A stretch of 21,373 nucleotides of DNA from NCBI GenBank assembly GCA_943704495.1, contig CALSCR010001600.1:1-21373 (forward strand), written 5' to 3'. This DNA is from Pigoraptor chileana (lineage: Eukaryota; Opisthokonta; Filasterea). Positions 9,118-18,309 of the stretch are shown here, piece after piece. The notes under the pieces were generated by a model, which was not told the origin of the DNA, did not search any database, and saw only the letters and a program-made list of their open reading frames with translations. The translations under genes were made by a program, and so were the position numbers. Position 1 is the first letter of the stretch. Each line of letters opens with the position of its first letter.

Positions 9118-12100
9118 TCATTCGGTCTTCAGCCGCTTTGAAGGCGCATCGTCGTCAGTTGTCTGCATGTGTTGTGTGTTGGTAGAGTGTTGATTGAGCT
9201 GCGTGTTGTTCGTGCAGCAGGTGACAGCACACAGCACAAGGCCGCATACATACACACACACAGCCACACCAGGACGCAACAAGACCCACCGCAACATCGG
9301 CCGCCTTTCGCTTGGCGTGCATTCGGCCATCCACGTCCCCATCGCCCATAGTGACGCCATTTATCTCGCTTTCCCCCACAGCGCCGTTGCCAATGGCGAC
9401 GTCAGCTGCACACGCGGGATGATACACCTGCAGATATACACGCAGACACACACATGCATGCACGCAGAGTGACGCTGTTAGGGGGTTGCGAATGTGTGGG
9501 TGCTGTTCCAATAGAATGACCGACCGACGGAGACGACTGAGTCGATTCACTACAGAATCGCTTGGCTTGCACTACGACGATTTGCAGACGATACAAATGA
9601 CGGCACACAGCACACACAGCACACGCAGCACGTAGACATATGACACATCACACACACACACAGAAACACAAATTCAAGGGCCCCCAACCTTGCCGTCACG
9701 TGCCACTGCATTCCGATAGCGCCACTCCTCGGCCTGCTCATCCCAGAATTTTTCGAATTTGTCTCCGCAAACGGCGCATGAATCGGCACCGCCCGCTTCC
9801 GATGCGCTCACCGACGGCACGGCCTCCTCCGGGACAGCGACGTCGTCCTTCTTGCCAATGTCGAAGAATGCAGGGGCTGTGTGCGGGCATCATCGCAATA
9901 TCACAACAAGCCACAAGAGCATCAGGGCAAGAGCCAGCCACACACGCACACAAGCACACACACACATACACGCAAACTGCAGCAAAACGCAATCGCTCAC
10001 CTTTCTCCTCAGTATCCTCCAACTCAGTATAAGCGATCCATTCCTGAAACCGCGCGATGCAAACCACAGCAGACAACACATAAAAAGACAAAAGATCAAA
10101 ATTGGCATTCTATATACGACAATGCAGCCCCGCGACTTTTGTCTTCTTTTGACACCAAGAACAAGAGCAACAAGGCACCCAGGCACCCACCGTCTCCGTC
10201 ATGCACCACCGGCGGGACCGCGGCCGCTTGAGACGCTCCTTTTCCCTGCGGTTTGTGCGAAAGTGCCAGTCCAAGTGCTGCGCCATGGGTCCCTTGCCGT
10301 CCGCCGCAAAGCGAAGCCCGCACTGTGTGCACTGCAACGGCCGCCCGCCATACAACGCATCAATGACGGAATCGTGACGCCTGCACACACATAAAAGGGG
10401 TGAGATGGTAGACATACAACCAAAGCCGACCTACAAAAAAAAGCACTCTCAGAATCCAAATACAGACACAGACACACAAGACGAAACACAGACAGCAAAG
10501 ACACACAACACAAAAGCACAGACACACACACACGCACATACACAGCAGCAGCACACACACACACACGCACATACACAGCAGCAGCACACACACACACACG
10601 CACATACACAGCATCAGCACACACACACACACGCACATACACAGCAGCAGCACACACACACACACGCACACACACAGCAGCAGCACACCGCAAAGCGCAA
10701 CACGCACCTTTTGATTGCGTCAGTGGACGACAGGTCGATGCGGATTGGCTCTGTGCCCACGGGCGGAGTGGCCACGCGCTGCTGCAGAGCCCCGTCACCC
10801 TGAATTACCGCAGGCTGAATCGGCTGTGCGGGTGCCGGGGTTACGGCAGGGGCGTTGCCGTACAGAGACGGAAACAGTCCGGACTCAGTGAGGCGCCGGA
10901 GAATATCCGCAGTGGATTCCTGCGGCGGGGCGTGCATTGGGACTTGCACGGGCGGTTGCTGCGGAGGCAGTGGCATGGAATACCCGGCAATGGGCATGGG
11001 CATGGGCTGTCCGTACATACCGACCGGGGGTTGGGGTTGGGGTTGGAGTTGGGGCTGGGATGTCTGCTGCACCAGCTGCCCCAGGTAATCAACCAGCGTG
11101 GCGTAGTGGGCAGACGACAGCGTTCCCGACTGCAGCTGCGCCTGGATCTGCACAAAGAAGGAAAAAGAAGAGAGGGGAAGGGACGGGGAGGAGAAGGAGA
11201 GAGCGTAAGAAAAATTGAGACAATGAATGAGAGAATCAAGGGTGAGGATGTGCCCATCGCAGTGCGCGCAAACAGAACGGGATGAAGGCGTAGGAGCATC
11301 CGCCCACGCACCGCTCTGACAATATCCTGGGGTTCCTGCTGTACGCCATAGGGCGGGAGCAGTGGGGGCTGTGCGGCGGAAGGGCCATACGGGGGGTACG
11401 CCGGCTGTGGCCCATATGGCGCCCCGTATGGTGCCCCCCCCGGATGCACTGGGTGCCCTGGGTGCACTGGCGCAGGCCACCCCGGGTGCGGCGGCGGCGG
11501 CCCGCCAATGATCGCGGGCACGGGCGAGTCGTAGTGAGGGCTCTGGTGCTGCAGTGGAAAGCGCAACAAACAATCACAAAAAAACAGAAAGCGTCAGAAT
11601 TCAACCGGGACACGAGAGATGCACGCCGGTGGACGGCAATAAGAAACACACAGCACACGGCCTGTTGCGATATGCAAAAGCAGTGAATGCAAATCACACA
11701 CACACAGTAGGGCTCTTCAGCATGCCCCTTCAGTATGGCCTTCAATATGGCTCGTTTGTACATACCGGGCTGAAATACTGGTTGCCGCGCTGTTGTGTTT
11801 CGACAAATGCAAAAGGTAAACAGGGGAAGAGCGAGGACGAAGTAAGTTGTGAGCGATTGGGGGTGCGACAAAAATCTCTCTCTGTGAAATACGGCACCTG
11901 AACACAGGCGGCAATAGGACAGATTGCCATACCACGTCATCCCTTTCCCATTCCCATTACGTAACACACAGACATGCCCTCTGCACACACACACACACCT
12001 CGTCCCCACGAACGCCCCCTGGTCGACGCTGGTCAATGGCACTCATGCGCTGGTCTATGGCAGCCAACTTCTGACCCGGGAACAGCGCGTCCCACGTTGC

Positions 12101-13074
12101 CCGCAGGCGTCGCAGGCTGTGGCGCGTCCGCTCGTCAACGGCCTCGTACGTGGCCACATAGTTTGAGACAATGCTCTGGCCAAACAGCGCAACATATTCA
12201 CCGCCGACGTTCTTGATTATCGAGTCGAGAAGATAGAGAAAGGGGAGCCTACCGGTGGGGTCGGTCTGTATCGGTGCGCATGTGCATGCATGCAGAGGCC
12301 GTGGGTATGAATGTATGTGATGGTGTTACATAATGAATTGGATATGATTGGGAGACCATGAGGGCCGGAGAGTGGGTGTGGGTTTCTGAGTCAGTCAGAT
12401 GGCCTTGGGTTTCACAGTGCATGCACACACATGCACACACAGACAGTAAGACTGGCGTGGGCTGCGAGAGGCACGTGGGCAGCACAGGGCCGCAGGGGAG
12501 CTCGTTTATCTCTTTGGGGCACCAACAGCTGCGTGTGCAGCACACAGAGCCATACACACACGCCATCCATACTACGATAGCACACACAAACACAGTCACA
12601 CGGGCCCACTTCCGCTGTGAGCTGGGTTGAGTCTCACTGGGGCAGTGCGACATGGAAACCAAGGCGAATATCCAACAAATCGTCGAATGCTTCCAATGGT
12701 GATTTCATAATCCCATGACAGCATTTCCAGCAGCTGCTCTTCTGCTCTCACCAATCGACAGTCTGATTAACTACGATTTCCACGCACCAGCAACACTAAA
12801 CGAGCTCCCATATTCTCTGACACAAAAGCTGATTCAAAAAATAAATCATTTCTTTCTCTCTCGCTGCCCAGCACACACGCCTTCTCCCCACCCTTCTGAG
12901 TTTAGCCTCGATGGCCTGCACAACGGCAGGGGCAAAGCGCTTGTGCTGGTCGGCCATCAGAGTGAGGTTGTTGATGATGGGCTTCGAGTTGAACGTCAGC
13001 TCCCGCAGCGCCGCCTCGTAGTCCGCTCCCACACGCTCATCCGCCGCGGGATGCCCACCATAGTACATGGCCAT
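9118..13074 (-). CDS. PCF11: Pre-mRNA cleavage complex 2 protein PCF11
   Basis: PCF11 binds the RNA polymerase II C-terminal domain and helps to cleave the mRNA 3' end and end transcription, in the nucleus. The model has ten exons and 584 residues, short for the family. A CTD-interacting domain fills roughly residues 18-140 (LRELTFNSKPIINNLTLMAD, then LPFLYLLDSIIKNVGGEY, then RLRATWDALFP). Residues 159-237 are Pro/Gly/Tyr-rich. Next comes a segment with the motif SSAHYATLVDYLGQL and a Gln/Pro tail. Zinc finger 1 is C401, C404, H419, H423 with the hallmark HLDWHF and NRRE; EWIAYTELED follows. Zinc finger 2 is C495, C498, H527, C530, with FWDEQAEEW and a YHPAC end. The C-terminus is DDDAPSKRLKTE, a likely basic nuclear signal. 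The ATG at 13072-13074 has G at -3 and +4. Confidence 0.93.
9118..13074 (-). other. PCF11: PCF11 exon map (hand-built, minus strand)
   Basis: In transcript order: 12892-13074, 11999-12265, 11766-11789, 11312-11548, 10708-11147, 10191-10380, 10001-10043, 9689-9876, 9290-9427, 9118-9162. All junctions are in phase and total 1755 nt. Donors are GTGGGG, GTGTGT, GTATGT, GTGCGT, GTGCGT, GTGGGT, GTGAGC, GTTGGG and GTGGGT. The 24-nt exon at 11766 encodes RGNQYFSP, with a good pyrimidine-rich acceptor and a GTATGT donor; it is the least certain. The second exon could end a few bases earlier. Intron 12266-12891 (626 bp) holds short CA tracts and nothing gene-like. Intron 10381-10707 holds the 33-bp minisatellite. 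Confidence 0.8.
10526..10690. repeat. 33-bp minisatellite in a PCF11 intron
   Basis: The five units have a GCACATACACAGCAGCAG core (one with CATCAG, the last with CACACA) joined by CA runs. The cores start at 10534, 10567, 10600, 10633 and 10666, exactly 33 bp apart. The period is a multiple of three, so the minus strand reads as an open 11-residue repeat. The array sits inside intron 10381-10707 and is not thought to be translated. Confidence 0.93.
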
Positions 13075-13789
13075 GGCACCGGCGCACGTGACACACGCCG
13101 CTCTCGACAGACAAACGGGCAGTCAGGCACACGGACCACACACAAAAGGATGCTTCGGGCTGTTTTCAGCAAAATTTGTATATGGGTATTCGGGGCACAA
13201 CACACAGGCGCTGGCGAGGGCGAGCGTTCCCTGCAGACCCCGTTGCCGTCGACTGCTGTCCGTGGCTCGCGTGCTGCTCTAGGCACTAGGAGTTCCTGTC
13301 CGCCACAGCGACGTTGCCAATGTAACGTGTGTGGGTGGGTGGGTGTTGTGCGTGCCTCCCACTCCAACTGCCACAAGGAAAGCGTGGATGCACCACACCA
13401 CAATCACCACTGTCCGCGCGAACGCCACACAACCTAGTGCTAGTTCGTCAGCGGTTCATTCCGATAGTCAACCGAAAAATTCCCCCGACGCGATGATGGA
13501 GTACCAGTAGAATAGAATACAATACCCGAAACCAAAGAATAATATATATATTGCTGTTCAAATGGATTCCTTCGAAATAAAAAAAGTCGCAGAAGAGACC
13601 TACGTCTTGTTCTTGTAGCAGTTTTGAGAGGCGAAAAATGACAGGATTTCAAAAAGAACGAAAAATTGTGGACCCAGCAAAATGGTGGTTTATCGCAGTT
13701 ATTTTTCTTTTGGTTCCACATTCGAATTTTGCTGTGCTGCATACTATTCATGGGACCCTCAAATAATTGAGGAGGTTTGAAGATGGAAG

Positions 13790-13829
<40 letters not shown>

Positions 13830-14243
13830 GACTGCCGCGTGTGACACTGAAAGAAGAAAAAGTCCGCCAATAAAGCATCATCCGGGGGAGTGCTCGCCCC
13901 CACACCCCCTCCCGCATCACGTGACTCTGCAGGCAAAGCGCATTTGCTCACGACACGGAAGATTGACTTGTTATTACTTTTGCACATTTGTTCACAGTTG
14001 GCTTTATGCATGAGACTGTGTGTGACAGGTCACAAGCTACGCCACCACATTATGTGCGCCACAAATTGGCGGCTGACATTAATGCGCACAGACGCACGGG
14101 GCACCCCAACACCCTAGCTAAGATCGCGCAGATAAATACACACACACGGACAGATACAAACACAGACACAGACACAGACACACACAGACACACACAGACA
14201 CAAACGCACAAACACAGCGCGGACTGTGACCGTGCACGGTGCA
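13075..14243. promoter_or_regulatory. Divergent intergenic region, PCF11/COG8
   Basis: These 1169 bp lie between the start codons of PCF11 (minus) and COG8 (plus) and must hold both promoters. The PCF11 side (to about 13435) is GC-rich. The middle (about 13480-13770) is visibly AT-rich and has an (AT)n core near 13543. Then come a TG tract (13793-13828), CGCCAATAAAG at 13866, and a TCACGTGA palindrome at 13917-13924. A CAGACA-type repeat (14139-14217) ends 26 bp before the COG8 start. No convincing gene is seen. A minus-strand open frame at 13440-13847 looks like repeat plus AT-rich non-coding DNA. Confidence 0.6.
14139..14217. repeat. (ACACAG)n-type repeat next to the COG8 start
   Basis: Imperfect ACACAGAC units fill the presumed COG8 5' leader or core promoter, up to 26 bp before the ATG at 14244. 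Confidence 0.85.
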
Positions 14244-16658
14244 ATGGTGGGGTACAGTGGCAGCGGGAATGGTGGAGCTGCCGCCTCGTCCGAGTTCTCG
14301 CTCGGCATTCCGGGCGCAGAGTGGTCTTCGGATCCTGAGTACCAGCGCTACCTTGAGGAGCTGACGAGCGCGTCGCTGGACCGACTCACCCACGAGCCCC
14401 AGCGCCTTGCCACCCAGCAGAAGGAAATAATTGAGGAGATGCGCAGGCTCGCCTTCAAAAACTACAAAGCATTCGTGCGCACCGCGGAGACGTCCCGCGC
14501 CGTGCTCAAAGACGTGGGTGAAGCGCGTTGGTGTTTGCAAGGGTGGCATGGTGCTTGCCCTGCAGTTTCATTTGCGTCTATATTGTTTGCTCAATTGCCT
14601 CCGTGCTATCTGCGCATTGAGTGGGACTACCCACGCAAAGACGTCACGTAGTGCCTGTTGTCGTGTCTTTCCATTTGGGTGTGCGTGTGTTTGCTTGTGC
14701 GTGTGTTAATTGCCAATTGCCCCTGGTCCACTGTGCATTGGGATCATGATGCAATTGCTGTCCCCACGCAGTTTGTGACCGTATCAGACCGGGCATCGCG
14801 GCTACTCGACGCCCTTCCGTCGTTTGCGCAACGCTGCGAGGACTTCCAGGCGACGGCGCGTGCTATTGCGGGCGACCGCCGCCTGAACGCAGTGGCCCTG
14901 CAGCACCATCCGCGCCTGCTCGAGCTGCTTGAGATGCCGCAGCTGATGGACACGTGCGTGCGAAATGGATACTACGAAGAGGCCTTGGATCTGGACGCTT
15001 GCCTGACCCGCATGGCCGCACGCCACCAGGATGCGCCCATTCTTGCGGCGATGGCGCGGGAGGCCAAGGCGTCCGTGTCGTTCATGCTTGCCCAGATGCT
15101 CGCCTCTCTGCGGCAGACGGTGCAGCTGCCTGCATGCCTGCGGACGGTGGGCCATGTGCGCCGCTTGGGCGTGTTTGGCGAGAGGGAACTCCGCCTCAAA
15201 TTTCTGCATGCGCGGGATGCGTGGCTGCAATCGATGCTTGCGCAGTGCCAGCACACGCCCGCGGGTGCGTCGGGTGCGTCGGGTGCGGCGGGTGGCCACG
15301 GCACCTCGTCTTCGGGGGCATCGTCCTTTCGCAGCACGGACCATTCGCACGCAAGCCGCTTGATCGACGCCAGCAGAGTGCATCTTTTTGATATTGTCAC
15401 GCAGTATCGCGCCATTTTCGCTGATGACTCTGCGGGCGCCGATGGGGCTGGCGGTGGCAGTGGTGGCAGTAGTGGCAGTAGTGGCAGTGGCGATCCGCTG
15501 CTGTACGAGTGGACGCTGCTGAAGGTCGACGAGTTCCTACGCTCGCTCGCGACGCAGCTTGGGCGGGTGCGGGAGGGAGCGGTCTTCTCATCGCTGCTGG
15601 GGCAGTGCATGTACTTTGGCATGTCGCTGGGCCGCGTGGGCCTGGACTTCAGGCCGCTTGTGATGCCCCTGTTTGAGCATGCCATTGGCGCTGCCTTTGT
15701 GGCCGCAACAGAGCCCATCGCACCACAATTCGCGCGGTCCCTCGAGACACACTCTCTCGCGCGTCCGCACGCCGCGCTTAACACAGCTGCTGCGGGGATG
15801 TCGTCATCATCTTCGCATCCGGGGAAGTCGGAGGGTCTGGCGCCGCCGCCGTCACTGCTTGACTACCCGCCACTCGCCGTCGCAACCAACGGCATACTTT
15901 CCGCGCTCAATGAGCTGAGGCAGTGTGCACCTGTGGGCATTGCGCGGCGGATAGCCACTCACCTTGCAACATGCCTGTCGCGCATGGCTGCGGCGTTGGC
16001 GGCCCTCCACGCACGGCGGAGCACCGCCTTCTCTGCAGAAGAGAGGGAGATGTTTGGCATTGTGTGCGCCTCGTTTTGCGCGGATTTTGTGCCGCTGATT
16101 GAGCGGTGCGTCAATGCGGTGTACAAATCGGTATTGCGTCTGCCATTCGAGGCTGCGGAGGGCTCCGATGCGCAGTCTCCCGCGGCACTACTCGCGGGCT
16201 TTGTTGCGTCGAGTGTGGTGGCGGCCCGACCCAGCTGGCCTCACGCGACACCAACATCAGTACCGGCATCAGCAGCGGCAGTGACATCAGCAGCGCCCGC
16301 AGTTACATCTGCAGTGACGCCGGGGACTGAAGGCAGCGATTCATACCACGGCAGTCACGTGGTGCACACAGGAACGTCTGTGCAAGAGCACGCGGATTCT
16401 GCGGGAAATCTCAATGGAACCGAATCGCAGTCTGCAAGCATTGGCGACGCTGATCAACAACAGCACAGGCGCCACCCGCAGGATCCGCAGCACCAACATC
16501 ATCAACAGCATGGCGGGGTGCTCTCGGAATCGGTTGGGAAGGCCTCGCAATTGATTGGCGATGTGCCACCAGTGTCGGCTGCTGATGGCCCGACGTTCGC
16601 TCTCGACGGTGAGGACGATGTGGCCTCAGCGGCTGCCTCAGCGGCACCGAGTGGATGA
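14244..16658 (+). CDS. COG8: Conserved oligomeric Golgi complex subunit 8 (Dor1 family)
   Basis: COG8 is a lobe-B subunit of the COG tether, which recycles Golgi glycosylation enzymes by retrograde vesicles. There are two exons, 14244-14513 and 14772-16658. The intron has donor GTGGGT and acceptor CGCAG, phase 0, giving 718 residues; human COG8 has about 612. The N-terminal part has YQRYLEELTSASLDRL and AFKNYKAFVRTAE. Residues about 91-164 hold the Dor1 signature LLELLEMPQLMD, then CVRNGYYEEALDL. Two low-complexity insertions stand out: an Ala/Ser/Gly run (15262-15310) and a Gly/Ser run (15450-15492). The last 150 residues or so (from about 16205) are Ala/Ser/Thr-rich, then His/Gln-rich, and account for the extra length. 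The start ATG has G at -3 and +4; no upstream in-frame ATG is seen nearby. COG8 is divergent from PCF11. Confidence 0.93.
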
Positions 16659-16670
16659 ATGAAGTACCTG

Positions 16671-16688
16671 TATAAATGAGCATTTATT
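16671..16688. terminator. Palindromic two-strand poly(A) signal between convergent genes
   Basis: TATAAATGAGCATTTATT starts 13 nt after the COG8 stop. The plus strand reads TATAAA (16671-16676) and the minus strand reads AATAAA (16683-16688). ATAAATG and CATTTAT form a perfect 7-bp inverted repeat around AG. Confidence 0.6.
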
Positions 16689-17084
16689 CTCTGAATTGGG
16701 TCTGAAATGCGTCTGAATTGTATTTTCCCATCGCGTGAGTGCGCACACGTGTTGTGGACTGCTGCTGCTGCGGCTGCTGCTGTGCCGGGTCTAGCATTCC
16801 CCGGCAGGCAGCCATGAGCAAGCCATGCATCTCTCTCAGGCATTGCATGCATGCGCTACGCCACACGCCAGCATATACAACACATACGACTGCTTGAAAG
16901 TGTTCAATGGGATGACCACGATGCTCCTGTTTCACACAAGCGGTGCAACACACACCTTCAAACGCACAGCACAGACACACGCACATTTACACGCCCACGC
17001 ACGCAACACTCGCAAAACGCACACGCACACGCACGCGCTGAACGGCAACGCCGCCTTCAAAACAACTGTAGTCCCAAAAGTAAA
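16689..17084. other. Region downstream of the small minus-strand gene
   Basis: This is probably the 3' untranslated part of the minus-strand gene at 17085-17868. It contains a CTG/CGG-type triplet run (16757-16785) and CA tracts (16970-17037). A minus-strand open frame ending at 16684 contains VYAGVWRSACMQCLREMHG and a poly-Gln run. It could be an alternative last exon, because a GTGCGC donor at the end of the small gene joins it in phase at a CAG acceptor. I cannot decide which is right. Confidence 0.4.
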
Positions 17085-17605
17085 TCACTGGACTGGTCTC
17101 GAAGTCTCAGGGCCCTGCGCACGTGCCTCCGCAAGCTCACGCCTGAGGTCAGCGAGAAACAGGCTTTTTGGTCCCTGGGGACGGCGGGACTTATGGTATG
17201 CCTCCTGCTTGGCCATCACCTCACGCTGCCGGCGCAAGTGCCTGGCGAATTCATTGGCGGTATAGCAGAATGTGGGGGAGTTCGCATGTTTGCAATCATG
17301 CACCGTACACAAAAAAGAGAATGAGTGGCGACGGTCGTCAGTTCCCGACCAAAGGCATTCCAGAGCAAAAATGTATGCAAAACCGGCCGACGGAATGGAC
17401 AAAGTGTGCTTAGCGTCAGCACCCGCACAAAAGCAAATTGCAGAACGAGCAATCACGCGACCGCGTGTGCATCTAACGCGTTGGTTGCGTCACCGATAGC
17501 TCTCAAATTTGCACTGGGTGCGCAGCTTGAAAAACACACAGAAACACGACACACGCACACACACACACAGGCACAGACACAGACACACACACACACACAC
17601 ACACA

Positions 17606-17654
<49 letters not shown>

Positions 17655-17868
17655 TGGAGTCCATGGGCACAGCGCCTATGACACTGACTTGAATCCTACA
17701 TCTCTCTCTCTCTTGTGAAGTCCATGGGCACAGCGCCTATGAAACTGACTTAAATCCTACATCTCTCTCTCTCTCTCTCTCTCACGCACACACGGCCAAC
17801 ACACATACACACCTTACTTGGGCCATTGTATATCGCCTGGCAAGGGCGCTGAAGGTTGCAAACACCAT
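17085..17868 (-). CDS. Tentative small two-exon gene, 63 residues, function unknown
   Basis: I do not recognise this protein. Exon 1 (17818-17868) encodes MVFATFSALARRYTMAQ and ends at a canonical GTAAGG donor. Its ATG has A at -3 and G at +4. Exon 2 (17085-17225) follows a CAG acceptor in phase 0. It encodes a highly charged stretch (REVMAKQEAYHKSRR, then SLFLADLRRELAEARAQ) ending at TGA. The N-terminus, with hydrophobic and Arg residues and no acid, could be a mitochondrial targeting peptide, but that is inference. The 592-bp intron holds AC/TC microsatellites and two copies of the dispersed repeat. A GTGCGC donor 37 bp before the stop could instead splice to an exon near 16700-16895. The gene is convergent with COG8 and divergent from CPAP. 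Confidence 0.4.
17545..17651. repeat. Compound (CA)n(CT)n microsatellite
   Basis: An imperfect ACAC/ACAG tract (about 17545-17608) changes directly into a pure CT tract (about 17608-17651). It lies inside the intron of the tentative minus-strand gene. Confidence 0.95.
17653..17712 (+). repeat. Dispersed repeat, copy 4 (fullest)
   Basis: TGTGGAGTCCATGGGCAC, AGCGCCTATGACACTGAC and TTGAATCCTACATCTCTC follow one another. The copy is flanked by CT tracts on both sides and forms a tandem pair with copy 5. Confidence 0.9.
17713..17782 (+). repeat. Dispersed repeat, copy 5, with CT tail
   Basis: This is a second copy about 60 bp after copy 4, with few differences (TGTGAAGTCC, GAAACTGACTTAAATCC). 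It again ends in a CT microsatellite. Confidence 0.9.
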
Positions 17869-17973
17869 CTTGAACGACAGTGGAGAAGAAGTACACAACG
17901 ATAAACATAAAAGAGGAGGATTGTCACTTGAAGCAGATGCGTGCAAGAGAGCGGTGTGTGCCCTGGCAGAAGA

Positions 17974-17991
17974 GCCGAGATCTCGTATAAT
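17974..17991. promoter_or_regulatory. Palindromic element, copy 1
   Basis: GCCGAGATCTCGTATAAT has the perfect palindrome CGAGATCTCG at 17976-17985. It is a candidate binding site for a dimeric regulator; the function is inferred only from repetition and position. Confidence 0.5.
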
Positions 17992-18008
17992 AAGACGAAC
18001 TGTGATTA

Positions 18009-18026
18009 GCCGAGATCTCGCTTAAT
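18009..18026. promoter_or_regulatory. Palindromic element, copy 2
   Basis: GCCGAGATCTCGCTTAAT repeats copy 1 with two changes. The palindrome is at 18011-18020, 35 bp downstream of the first, centre to centre. Confidence 0.5.
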
Positions 18027-18309
18027 GTGATATCCACAAAAAAGGCGCGAAATTCAACGGCAGACCAATCGCATACGATGTGCGTGAGTGCAGCAAAGTA
18101 CTTTGTGCATCTATTTATGGATGCATGCACCGGCTGCACAGACAAAGCAACACACAACCACAACAGCATTAGGTGCAGCCGCACAGCACAGGAGGATGGC
18201 CTCACACATCCGCGCTCATACGCACTAGGAACCCGGGGCATCTGTACGGACGCACTGCGCGTTGGCTGCTGTGAGTTGGTTCTCCAGGTGCACACGTGGA
18301 CTGCCACGC

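Larger units (their letters stand above)
17869..18309. promoter_or_regulatory. Divergent promoter region, small gene/CPAP
   Basis: This 441-bp gap separates the two divergent starts. Its main feature is a pair of perfect 10-bp palindromes (listed separately). It also contains a possible acceptor, TTCTCCAG at 18280-18287, 22 bp before the CPAP ATG, so CPAP might have an upstream exon. Confidence 0.5.

Noticed and set aside
10526-10690. Possible CRISPR-like or coding Val-Cys repeat protein
   Set aside because: The 33-bp units carry no unique spacers and consist mostly of CA repeat, and they lie in a PCF11 intron flanked by proper splice sites.
10614-11573. Single 319-residue minus-strand open frame
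   Set aside because: It reads through two introns and out of exon 11312-11548's frame. Only its 10708-11147 part is real PCF11 coding sequence.
13440-13847. Minus-strand 135-residue open frame between PCF11 and COG8
   Set aside because: It begins with a TG/CA repeat read as His-Thr and continues through AT-rich DNA with no family resemblance or splice support.
14972-15784. Long minus-strand open frame of 270 residues
   Set aside because: It is the antisense shadow of the GC-rich COG8 exon, whose plus-strand product is clearly recognisable.
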